Below are positions 47,095-55,790 of a stretch of 64,000 bases of DNA, piece after piece. The stretch spans positions 29,461 to 93,460 of the forward strand of contig WVZY01000064.1 of the NCBI GenBank assembly GCA_011772205.1, given 5' to 3'. This DNA is from Candidatus Latescibacterota bacterium (GTDB taxonomy: Bacteria; Krumholzibacteriota; Krumholzibacteriia; WVZY01). The position numbers and the translations under genes were made by a program. The notes beneath the pieces are model-generated. The model had not been told where the DNA came from. It saw nothing but the letters and a program-made list of their open reading frames with translations, and did no database searches. Numbering within the stretch: position 1 is the first letter of the stretch; each line of letters opens with the position of its first letter.

Positions 47095-48378
47095 ATGTCC
47101 ATCACCGATCCAAGTCATCCCATGTATGTTCCTGAGGAAAACAGGGAAATCGCACGAGAGCGGGCCAAGGCGTACGTTGAAATGGTTTCGGACTATCTGG
47201 AAATCAGAGATACAATCCCCACCGGCTTCAATCAGCAGGAGCAAATCCAGATGAATCGGAAGCGGATACTCAAAGTCCTTGGAGGAAACGAGCGTGAATG
47301 GGACGATTGGAATTGGCATTTCAAGAACGCAATTCGCGACACGGCGATTCTCTCTAAGATTATCCAACTGACAGACGAAGAGCTCCAGGAGATCGAAAAA
47401 ACCGGCACCCAATATCGATGGTCCATTTCTCCTTACTTCGCGAGCCTAATGGATCCCGAAGACAGGGATTGCCCAATCCGCAAGCAGGTTGTTCCCACGA
47501 TCTTGGAATATCTGGATAAGAAAGAGATCGAAGACCCCTATGCCATTATATATAACTCACCGGCCCCACTGATTACCCGGCTTTATGCGGATCGTTTGAT
47601 CATCAACGCCACGAATATATGCAGTGTGTTTTGTCGTCATTGCCTCCGGAAAAAAGACATCGACACGGTGGATAGAATCTACCCCAAGGACGAAATGAAA
47701 GCCGCCCTCCAGTACATCAAGGATTCTCCCGAAATACGCGACGTCCTGATCACCGGAGGAGATGCGTTGATACTCTCCGATGATTACCTGGACTGGATTC
47801 TCTCCGAGCTGGAGAAGATTCCGCATATCGAGATCATGCGGTTGGGCTCACGCATGATTGCTACTCTTCCCCAGCGCGTTACCCCGGAGTTGTGCGAGAT
47901 GCTGAGCCGCCACAATCCTGTCTACTTGAATACTCAGTTCAATCATCCAAAGGAAATCACCCCCGAAGCCCAGAATGCAGTGGATCGCCTGATCAGATCC
48001 GGCGTGCTCGTTGGAAATCAATCCGTCTTGCTGAAGGGGATCAACAACGACAAAAACGTGATGAAGAAGCTGGTCCACGAGCTCTTGCGGATCAGAGTGC
48101 GCCCTTACTATATTTTCAACTGTAAAAAACTCCAGGGAATCCGGCATTTCCGGGCACCGATTGCTGACGGTCTTAATATTATGGAAAACCTTCGCGGTTA
48201 CACTTCGGGCTTGGCTGTTCCCACTTTTATCATCACGGCTCCAGAGGGGAAGGGAAAAACCCCCTTAGCTCCGACCTACTTGCTCAACATCAACCGGAAC
48301 GGAAAGGTTCTATTTCGAACCTGGGGAGGTTATGTGTGTGAGTACGAGGATGAAATTCCTGGCGAGAATGCTGGATAG
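47095..48378 (+). CDS. KamA-family radical SAM aminomutase, non-lysine pocket
   Basis: GGAGG at 47082-47086 is eight bases before ATG 47095 but only two before the ATG at 47089, so 47095 is chosen (427 residues, close to LAM length). In numbering from 47089, CSVFCRHC is at 178-185 and Arg187 matches the carboxylate-binding Arg. ITGGDALILS and the PLP Lys390 in TAPEGKGKTP are intact. The LAM substrate Asp pair is replaced by K346 (FNCK) and T383 (IITAP). Lysine is therefore unlikely; an acidic or polar alpha-amino acid is plausible. The M20 peptidase follows 152 bp later. Confidence 0.85.
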   Translation: MSITDPSHPMYVPEENREIARERAKAYVEMVSDYLEIRDTIPTGFNQQEQIQMNRKRILKVLGGNEREWDDWNWHFKNAIRDTAILSKIIQLTDEELQEIEKTGTQYRWSISPYFASLMDPEDRDCPIRKQVVPTILEYLDKKEIEDPYAIIYNSPAPLITRLYADRLIINATNICSVFCRHCLRKKDIDTVDRIYPKDEMKAALQYIKDSPEIRDVLITGGDALILSDDYLDWILSELEKIPHIEIMRLGSRMIATLPQRVTPELCEMLSRHNPVYLNTQFNHPKEITPEAQNAVDRLIRSGVLVGNQSVLLKGINNDKNVMKKLVHELLRIRVRPYYIFNCKKLQGIRHFRAPIADGLNIMENLRGYTSGLAVPTFIITAPEGKGKTPLAPTYLLNINRNGKVLFRTWGGYVCEYEDEIPGENAG

Positions 48379-48530
48379 TACTGCGACCGAAATAAGGGCG
48401 GTCTGCAAGGCAAAGAACTAAGTCTCTGAACTGGAATGAATTATGCTCTGTACGGCTAAGCACGCGGTGCTCGAAGTGAGCTCAGGCCCTTCTGGATTAG
48501 ATTTGCTCTGTGGCAGACAGAGCTGGCGCT

Positions 48531-49706
48531 ATGAACCGGGAATTAGTGGTGAACGGGCTAACGGAAGAAATTGTGGATTGCGTGGAATCCCACGCTGATG
48601 AAGAACTCCAGTTTGTAATCGATATTTGCAACCAGAACAGTTACACATGCAACAAGAATGGGACAGATAGAGTTGCTGAGCATGTGATGGACCGCCTGGG
48701 AGGCATACTGCCATCGCATCGAATCATCGAGCAGCGGGAAATTGGAAATCATCACATACTGACGAACAAGCCGCCGATGCACGCCGTCTACCTCTTGGGC
48801 CACCTGGACACCGTTTTCCCACCCGACCACCCCCTTCAGAAATGCAGCCTCGAGGGAAACGTCCTGAAAGGACCGGGAACCGCCGACATGAAGGGGGGAC
48901 TGGCTGTCATCGTTTTCGCCTTGGAAGCGCTGAAAGCCGTGGGATTGCTCGACAAGTTGAGTTTGGCATTGGTCTTGAGCAGTGACGAGGAAATCGGCTC
49001 CGTCACATCGCAGTCTCTGCTCGAGCAGGAAAGGAAGAACGCCCTGACCTGCCTGGTCGCCGAGTGCGGGGGGCCAAGCGGTGAAGTGGTTGTTTCCCGC
49101 AATGGGAAACTGGGCGCCCGGCTCGATTGCTTCGGCGAAGGGCGGCATGTAGGCTCCGGCACCCATGAGAAGACGAGCGCCATCCTGGAACTGGCGCACA
49201 AAATATGCGCATTGGAATCTCTAAATGAAATCCTCCCCGGAACCAGCATCAACGTGGGGAGAATAGAAGGAGGCTTGGGGCCGTCGACGGTTCCCGCGCA
49301 CGCCTTTGCGCTCCTGGACGTGCGCTGGATGGAAGAAAATCATCGAGAAGCGTTGCTCGAGGAAATCGATAGAAAAACATCCGAGCCCCACCAACCGGGT
49401 TGCCGAACGGAGTTCAAAGTGCTGAACTCTCGACCGGCCATGCCGCTCCACGATGGAACACGGGCATTATTATCCGAGCTTCAGAGAATCGGAAAAAGTA
49501 TCGGTATCGATATCAAGCAAGAGCACCGCAGAGGCAGCTCTGACGCCAACTTTTTCGGCTCGGCTGGCATTCCAACTCTGGACGGCTTGGGTCCAGTGGG
49601 CATGAACGATCATACGCCGGATGAATCCATCGACGTTCCGAGCTTGAAGCAGAGAACTGCTCTCTTGGCTCTATTGTTAGAAAGTCTTGCGAACAAGCAT
49701 TTCTGA
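48531..49706 (+). CDS. M20-family zinc peptidase/deacylase
   Basis: ATG at 48531 or GTG at 48510; neither has a strong ribosome site. Numbered from the GTG: VYLLGHLDTVFP with H98 and D100, GPGTADMKGG with D126, LSSDEEIGS with E160/E161, AECGG with E185, and NDHTPDES with the last His. All ligands and the catalytic Glu are present, as in carboxypeptidase G2/ArgE/carnosinase-type enzymes. The family hydrolyses N-acyl or dipeptide bonds, including beta-alanyl dipeptides. The position between an aminomutase and an ATP-grasp/M20 fusion suggests processing of an amino-acid conjugate. Confidence 0.85.
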   Translation: MNRELVVNGLTEEIVDCVESHADEELQFVIDICNQNSYTCNKNGTDRVAEHVMDRLGGILPSHRIIEQREIGNHHILTNKPPMHAVYLLGHLDTVFPPDHPLQKCSLEGNVLKGPGTADMKGGLAVIVFALEALKAVGLLDKLSLALVLSSDEEIGSVTSQSLLEQERKNALTCLVAECGGPSGEVVVSRNGKLGARLDCFGEGRHVGSGTHEKTSAILELAHKICALESLNEILPGTSINVGRIEGGLGPSTVPAHAFALLDVRWMEENHREALLEEIDRKTSEPHQPGCRTEFKVLNSRPAMPLHDGTRALLSELQRIGKSIGIDIKQEHRRGSSDANFFGSAGIPTLDGLGPVGMNDHTPDESIDVPSLKQRTALLALLLESLANKHF

Positions 49707-49808
49707 TTGTTGTGCTGAACTTTTTTCTGGCAATTTGAACGAGCGTGGTCATACTGGCACTTCACCTGCAATTCGCCTGAATGGCGAAACGGGCAGAGGG
49801 CAAGCGCA

Positions 49809-51980
49809 ATGAAGGTTGCTGTTATCTACAACAAGATCGAAATCAGTGACTCCGATGTGATCAACGTTTTCGGCATGCGGACCAAGGAAAGCTACAATCC
49901 GAAAATCGTGGAGCTCGTGGCATCCGGCCTCGAGAAAGGAGGCCATAACGTTCGGACCATCGAGGGAAACAGGAACGTCATCGACGAGCTGCAGAACTTC
50001 ATGCCGAGGGTGGTCAAGGGGGAACGTCCGGGGATGGTCTTCAACATGGCTTACGGGATCCAAGGACAGAGCCGCTACACTCATATCCCCGCCATGCTGG
50101 AAATGCTCGGAATCCCTTACATTGGCTCCGGCCCCACCGGTCACGCCATTGCCCTGGACAAGGTCCTGGCCAAGATCATCTTCATGCGTCACAAGCTGCC
50201 GACACCAGCCTTCTGGCTCGTTGCAGGTCCTGAAGCAAAGTTCAACAACCTTCGCTATCCAGTCATTGTCAAACCCAAAATGGAAGCCGTGTCCTTTGGA
50301 TTGCGCCTCGCCTGGAACGAACAGGAGTTGCGTGAGGCGATCGAATTGATAACCCGCGAATTTCAGCAACAGGCTCTGGTCGAAGAGTTCATTCAGGGGC
50401 GGGAATTTGCCGTTGGATTGATGGGAAACGGACCCAATCTTGAAAGCCTTCCCATTGTCGAGATCGACCTGGGCAGCGATCCCAATGCTTTTCAAACTTA
50501 CGAGGACAAATCGAAGCATCCCAGGCCCAAGATTTGTCCGGCCGACATTCCTCCCGAATTGGCCGGGAGACTACGCGAGTTGGCTTCCAGTGCTTTCAAT
50601 GCCGTTGGCCTATGCGATTTCGCGCGCGTTGATTTTCGCATGGATCCGAAAGGACACCTTTACATTCTGGAGATCAATTCCATGGCCAGCCTGAACTTGA
50701 CCGGATCCTTCGTTCATGCCGCAGACGTTGCCGGACTGGACTTTACAGCCTTGGTGAACCGGATGCTGGATGTTGCGGCGGTCCGCTATTTCGGATCCTC
50801 CCACTTGATAGCTGAGGAAAAGGAGGACAAGCCAGCCAAAAATGCACAGCCGCTGCATGTGCGGGTTCGCAGTTACTTGCGCAGCCATCTTACTACTATT
50901 GTCGACTCTCTCGAGCATATGGTGGGCATCAGCTCCCATACGAACAACATCGAAGGCGTGAATACGCTTGGCAATTGGATTTCCGGCCGCTTTCAACATC
51001 TTGGCTTTCAGCGGCAGGTTTTTCCCCAAACAGAGACCGGCAATATTCTGTATTTCACCAACCACCTCGAAGAACGAAACGATATCCTGCTTCTCGGACA
51101 CCTGGATACTATACACGACTATCGGAGCCATGCACCCTTTCATGAAGAACGGGGGCGCATCATGGGATCGGGAGTTGCAGAGAGCAAAGGTGGTATCGCC
51201 GTCATCTTGGCTGCTCTGCAGGCCCTGCGCTTCTCCCGCGTGCTGAGAAACATTCGATGCGGCGTCCTGCTTACCGCTGATGATTGCACGGGGGGCCGCT
51301 TCAGCAAAAAGCTGATAGCCGAAATAGCACTTCGTTCTGGATGCGTAGTAGGAACGAAATACGGCGACCTGTCCGGTGGAATCGTTACCTCTTGCGCAGG
51401 TGCCCAGGAATACCTTTTCGAAATGACCAACAACAAGAACCATAAGAATCAGAAAGCCCCGGACGTGGCCTCAGCACTATCCCAAAAGATTCTCGCCTTG
51501 AAGAAGCTGACTTCTGAGAAAAAGGGTATCAGGATCATCATCAACTCCTCCTCTGCTTGTACAAACGCAGGCCGGATTCCCGATCATGGAACGGCTACCA
51601 TTACCGCGTGTTTTATGTCAAAAGATCAAGGTGCCGAACTGGACCGCGAAGTGCGAAAGATTGCTGAAAAGGGTACGAACGGCGCCTTACAAGTTCAGGT
51701 GCGATTTGGTGCGCGTCGGCCGCCGGTGGCCGCGACCAAAGCGAATCTCAGGCTATTCGATACGGTGCAGCAGCTTGCGAAAAAACAAGAGGTGCGCATC
51801 GAAGCGGTTCACCGGGACTTCCCCGCGGATATCTGCCATGTTCCTGAAAATGTCCCCGTCCTTGGTGGCTTCGGTCCGCTGGGGGGAGATGCCCGTTCGC
51901 CAAATGAATACATCGTCCGCGACAGCCTCATCGATCGCTCCGCCCTGCTGGCCTTGGTCATCTTTAGCGTTTCCACGTAA
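49809..51980 (+). CDS. ATP-grasp ligase fused to an M20-like domain with altered active site
   Basis: The product has 723 residues. Residues 1-325 are a D-Ala-D-Ala-ligase-like ATP-grasp (IPYIGSGPTGHAIALDK, PVIVKPKMEA, ALVEEFIQGREFAVGL, FARVDFRMDPKGHLYILEINS with its metal-binding Glu/Asn). Residues 355-723 are M20-like: the first ligand is kept in LLLGHLDT (H431). Later positions differ from the intact neighbour: AESKGG for ADMKGG (E458), ADDCTGG for SDEEIGS, and DARSPNEY for NDHTPDES (His to Arg). The M20 half is probably non-peptidolytic. The ATP-grasp half should join a carboxylate to an amine. It is preceded by a GAGGG-type site. Confidence 0.85.
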   Translation: MKVAVIYNKIEISDSDVINVFGMRTKESYNPKIVELVASGLEKGGHNVRTIEGNRNVIDELQNFMPRVVKGERPGMVFNMAYGIQGQSRYTHIPAMLEMLGIPYIGSGPTGHAIALDKVLAKIIFMRHKLPTPAFWLVAGPEAKFNNLRYPVIVKPKMEAVSFGLRLAWNEQELREAIELITREFQQQALVEEFIQGREFAVGLMGNGPNLESLPIVEIDLGSDPNAFQTYEDKSKHPRPKICPADIPPELAGRLRELASSAFNAVGLCDFARVDFRMDPKGHLYILEINSMASLNLTGSFVHAADVAGLDFTALVNRMLDVAAVRYFGSSHLIAEEKEDKPAKNAQPLHVRVRSYLRSHLTTIVDSLEHMVGISSHTNNIEGVNTLGNWISGRFQHLGFQRQVFPQTETGNILYFTNHLEERNDILLLGHLDTIHDYRSHAPFHEERGRIMGSGVAESKGGIAVILAALQALRFSRVLRNIRCGVLLTADDCTGGRFSKKLIAEIALRSGCVVGTKYGDLSGGIVTSCAGAQEYLFEMTNNKNHKNQKAPDVASALSQKILALKKLTSEKKGIRIIINSSSACTNAGRIPDHGTATITACFMSKDQGAELDREVRKIAEKGTNGALQVQVRFGARRPPVAATKANLRLFDTVQQLAKKQEVRIEAVHRDFPADICHVPENVPVLGGFGPLGGDARSPNEYIVRDSLIDRSALLALVIFSVST

Positions 51981-52191
51981 GAAACAGAATCACGTTCGGA
52001 GTCAACGGAAGCTCCCGGTCAAGATTAGAGCTCGTTTCTCGGCGCTGCCGGCCCACGGGAGGTCGCGCAGCGGTCCCCCGGCTGCACTGGACCAATTAAT
52101 CAGGGAGTAGTACACTGGTTCCGGGTGACATCGCGCCCTGCAGCCGGCCGGTGCGGATCCCGATACACCGACAGGCCGATATTGCGAGCGA

Positions 52192-54726
52192 GTGCCCGAT
52201 ATGGAATACCAGCAAGCCAACCTTCCATTCCTATCACGGCTGGGCCGCAAGCTTGCCAACCGTTGGCGGACGCGTGATGGCTACGAGTTCGAATGGGAGT
52301 GCCGGTACGCTGCTGAGACCCAGGAGATCGTTCTCACCTTTTTCGTAGAACGATCGCCGGCCCTCTTCGAACTTGCGTTCCTCACCACCGAGCTGATCCA
52401 CATCGATCGATTAGCATATGGTCGGGGTGACAAGCTCGAATTTATGCAGTTCGAAATCCAGCGCCAGCGAGAGGGAGACATTCTGCGGGTACTGGTCACT
52501 CCGGCCAGCCGTATCCCCACAACCCGGGTCCTGCTGCGGCTCAAGAACCCTCCTCCGGACTTCGACTACCGGGTCAATGTCAAAGTAGTCGGCAGCAACC
52601 AAGAGGATCTGAGAATAGTGCTGGCTGCCCACAACTGGGCCAGTGTCGGCGAGGTCGACATGGCCATCGAGCAGCTGCACCGGTACGAAGAGTACAATAC
52701 GGAGAATCCAACGATCTCTTACTGGTTTTCCGAGTGGTACCGGCAACGGGGCGAAATCGACAAGGCGGAACGCTACGCCCTGGAAGCCGTGTCGCGCGGT
52801 AATATCGAGTTATGTTCGGAGAAGTACCGCAGCGTGCAGCGTGTCCGCAAGCCTCATAGCATCGAAGAGATACGTGCGCTCCAGGAACAGGCCCGGCAGT
52901 GGCCTCTCGGTGGCCATCACGGGCTCCTAGTGATCGAGAGGCGCCAGCAGTTCGTGCTCGGATTGGACAACTGCCACCTCAGGAAGTGTCATCATCTGAT
53001 CGAGATTCGCCGCCCGGCGGCGGCTCGCATGCTGCGCCATCTCGCCTTCGCGTTTTCTACGGCTACCGAGTTTATCCTCTTCACCGGCATGCGGATCATC
53101 CACGCAGACGGCGAGGCCGAGGAGGTTCCGCGCGACCACTTCACGATCAGCGACCACGAGAGCAAGAACATCCTCATCACGGTCGAGGACGAGAAGGCCG
53201 GCCACTGGATCCTGCCGGATCTCGCACCCGGCGACGTGATCGACTGGACCTATCACCTGCTCTGCAAGGATCGTCAGATAGATGGAGCACCAAATGTCTT
53301 CATTCTCACGTCGCTGTTCGACAGCTTCTTCCCGACTTTCCGGGCGCAGGCGGAGTTCGTGGCACCAGCAGGACAGCGGATCCGATTCTCGGTACGAAAC
53401 AGCGATATCGCGGAGAACCGTACTGTGGTAGACGGCAAAGACGTCGTCGTATTTCAGTCCGAACGTTTCGTCCCCGCCAGACGAACCGGCTTCCTGTTCG
53501 AGAACAACTATCTCAATCCAGTGGTGATATGCGCCTCGGACGGGATCGGATGGCAAGATGTCGCGCGCGAGGCGTTGAAGTCGAATTTCGGTACACTACC
53601 GGCCCAGGACGAGCTTCCCGAACCGCTCGGCCCGCTGATCGAGGGAACGGACGAGCAGCTATCGGCCCTCGAAAGTGCCTTTTACTGGATCAGGGACAAG
53701 CTCAAGTACGCGTCGATCCGATCGGGCCTCGGGCTCATCGGTCAGACCGACAGGGCCCGACGGATCATCGAGGCGGGTGTTGGTAACTGCAACGACAAAT
53801 CCTACCTGCTGGCACTCGCCTGCCGACGCCTGAACTTGCCGCACGAGTTCGTGGCCATCTCGACGAAGAACGGCGTCTTGGTCGATAACGCGCCCGCCGA
53901 TCAGTTCGATCATGTCTTCTTGCGAGTGAAGGTCGATGAGCGATGGATCTATCTCGATGCCGCCAATCCATTGTCAACCTTCGGCTCAGCACCGGCCTGG
54001 TGCCAGGGGATGCAAGCGCTCGTGCTCGACAATGAGGGAACCATCATCACTATCCCGGTCGACTCGCCGGAAATCAATGCCCTAGAGATCTCGGAGGTGT
54101 TCGACGTCTGCCGCGATGGCTGCCTGTGCGGTCGCTTCAGGTTCCGGGCCCGTGGTCAGAGTGCGCGACTCGCCGACGAACGATGGAAAATGATGTCGCT
54201 GTCGCTGGACGACCAGCAGCAGGCGGGCCAGGAGGCTTTGCGGGAGTTCCTTCCCTCGTCCAACGTGCTCGGCTATTCGAGGGAAATGGATACGAGCATC
54301 TCCAGCGAGTTCCATGTGTCCGGGCAGCACTCGCGCGGCCCTCTGGTGCCCCTAGGTAAGAACCGCAATGTCATCGGAACGCTCTCATGGGAAGTACCGT
54401 TCCTACCGGTGAGATACTGGCGGACGCTTCAGATCGGCCGTCTGTTCGTGGTGGATTTTCCGATGAAGGTGCAGATCGAAGTGCGGCTGAAGGGTGACCC
54501 TTTGCGGCTCGTGGACGACGCCTCGAGCATCCAGGCTCTCGACAATCCCGTGTGCAGTATCCATGAGGACGTGATTCAGGACGCGTCGGCGATGTCGGTG
54601 CGGCGCACCATTATATTCAAGAAGAAGTTCATGCACGACGACACCGTGAGCCTCGTCCCCCGGTGCTTGGAACAGATCGAGGAAGCCTTGCAGTTAGTGG
54701 TCTCGTTCGACGCCGCGGTGATGTGA
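52192..54726 (+). CDS. Large DUF3857/transglutaminase-like protein
   Basis: 844 residues from a GTG; ATG 52201 is an equal alternative and no strong ribosome site is visible. The first 250 residues include a TPR-like helical part (WASVGEVDMAIEQLHRYEEY, RQRGEIDKAERYALEAVSRG). A DUF3857-like beta domain covers about 260-480 (DHFTISDHESKNILITVEDE). The transglutaminase core has Cys533 in GVGNCNDKS, His574 in FDHVFLRV and Asp589 in YLDAANP, a complete triad. There is no signal peptide. Such proteins are thought to be peptidases or amide-transfer enzymes. By eye it is GC-richer than the following genes. Confidence 0.8.
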   Translation: MPDMEYQQANLPFLSRLGRKLANRWRTRDGYEFEWECRYAAETQEIVLTFFVERSPALFELAFLTTELIHIDRLAYGRGDKLEFMQFEIQRQREGDILRVLVTPASRIPTTRVLLRLKNPPPDFDYRVNVKVVGSNQEDLRIVLAAHNWASVGEVDMAIEQLHRYEEYNTENPTISYWFSEWYRQRGEIDKAERYALEAVSRGNIELCSEKYRSVQRVRKPHSIEEIRALQEQARQWPLGGHHGLLVIERRQQFVLGLDNCHLRKCHHLIEIRRPAAARMLRHLAFAFSTATEFILFTGMRIIHADGEAEEVPRDHFTISDHESKNILITVEDEKAGHWILPDLAPGDVIDWTYHLLCKDRQIDGAPNVFILTSLFDSFFPTFRAQAEFVAPAGQRIRFSVRNSDIAENRTVVDGKDVVVFQSERFVPARRTGFLFENNYLNPVVICASDGIGWQDVAREALKSNFGTLPAQDELPEPLGPLIEGTDEQLSALESAFYWIRDKLKYASIRSGLGLIGQTDRARRIIEAGVGNCNDKSYLLALACRRLNLPHEFVAISTKNGVLVDNAPADQFDHVFLRVKVDERWIYLDAANPLSTFGSAPAWCQGMQALVLDNEGTIITIPVDSPEINALEISEVFDVCRDGCLCGRFRFRARGQSARLADERWKMMSLSLDDQQQAGQEALREFLPSSNVLGYSREMDTSISSEFHVSGQHSRGPLVPLGKNRNVIGTLSWEVPFLPVRYWRTLQIGRLFVVDFPMKVQIEVRLKGDPLRLVDDASSIQALDNPVCSIHEDVIQDASAMSVRRTIIFKKKFMHDDTVSLVPRCLEQIEEALQLVVSFDAAVM

Positions 54727-55075
54727 AGCCGGATCGGAAGGCTGGCGCGGTGGGTTTTGCGTTTGATCTCTCGAACCACCCTCTCGGGGTTGGTTGGCTT
54801 GTTCTTGGACCATCCCTTCCGTGCTATAATCATACATCGGAGTATCCATTAGCTTGGGATTAAACCTCTCCCATCGAGTCTGACAAGAAGCACGATGTAT
54901 CGCTACTATAGATTCAAAGAATGGTTTGTGGTGAATGTTACGCAATTTTTGATAACAAACGCATATCGAGGCAACTCTTCATTCGAACAGAGTCCAAGGT
55001 GTATTGCATCACCAGCAAGGAATACGTTATGGAAAACTCTTTTGCTTTGCAACTCAAACAACGTGAGGTAGTTCA
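54727..55075. other. Intergenic region upstream of the tungsten enzyme genes
   Basis: About 350 bases. A TATAAT hexamer at 54825-54830 has only a weak upstream partner (TTGGAC 14 bases before it). Base composition shifts to AT-rich here. No ORF or repeat is supported. Confidence 0.35.
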
Positions 55076-55765
55076 ATGAATAGTCAAAAGGGAAAGAACA
55101 CAAAAATTACTCGCCGGCATTTCATAAAGGTCACTGGAACTATTGTTTTGGTGGCAGGGACTGGATGGAATCTTTCTGCGGCAGATGAGATTCCACCCTC
55201 AGATGGGTATCTCCTGGTGGATATAAAGAAATGCCAGGGATGCGCAAGTTGTATGCTCGCCTGTTCTTTAGTTCATGAAGGAGTGGAGAGCCTATCTCTC
55301 GCTAGAATCCAGATAATGCAAAATTCTCTCGAGTCCTTTCCAGTCGATTTGACTATCGAGCAATGCCGGCAATGCGTGGAGCCCGCTTGTGTGAAGGTAT
55401 GTCCTACAGGTGCATTGAAACCAAATGCTAAGTATGGCAACGTGAGAATGGTGGATAAAGAAAATTGCATTGGCTGCGGCGCCTGTTATGATGCTTGCCC
55501 TTATGCACCGAGCAGAGCGGCTCTCGCAGCCGATAAAGATTATGACGGTGAGGACAGGAGTCGAAAATGCGATCTGTGTGCCAATGCCCCTTTTCATTGG
55601 GATGAAGCAGGCGGAGGACCTGATGGGAAACAAGCCTGTGTTGCGGTATGTCCCGTAGGCGCCATCAAGTTTACAAAGAAAATCCCCAAGCAAGAAGGAG
55701 ACGATGGGTACAAAGTGGACTTGCGGGATCGGAATTGGGGAAAGCTTGGCTACCCAACCAGGTAA
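55076..55765 (+). CDS. Four-cluster ferredoxin subunit with Tat signal
   Basis: The product has 229 residues, with GAGGT before the ATG. The N-terminus TRRHFIKVTGTIVLVAGTG is a twin-arginine signal. Four [4Fe-4S] motifs follow: CQGCASCMLAC, CRQCVEPACVKVCP, CIGCGACYDACP, and CDLC paired with ACVAVCP, as in DMSO-reductase subunit B/AorA-type electron-transfer subunits. It sits 25 bp upstream of an aldehyde:ferredoxin oxidoreductase-family gene and should carry its electrons. The Tat signal implies export, unusual for this enzyme family. Confidence 0.85.
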   Translation: MNSQKGKNTKITRRHFIKVTGTIVLVAGTGWNLSAADEIPPSDGYLLVDIKKCQGCASCMLACSLVHEGVESLSLARIQIMQNSLESFPVDLTIEQCRQCVEPACVKVCPTGALKPNAKYGNVRMVDKENCIGCGACYDACPYAPSRAALAADKDYDGEDRSRKCDLCANAPFHWDEAGGGPDGKQACVAVCPVGAIKFTKKIPKQEGDDGYKVDLRDRNWGKLGYPTR

Positions 55766-55790
55766 ATAGATCAATCGGGAGGAATACCCA

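Noticed and set aside
44787..48378. Naming both KamA-family genes lysine 2,3-aminomutase (ablA/kamA)
   Set aside because: The Asp pair that binds the lysine side chain is missing in both, and no ablB-type acetyltransferase is present.
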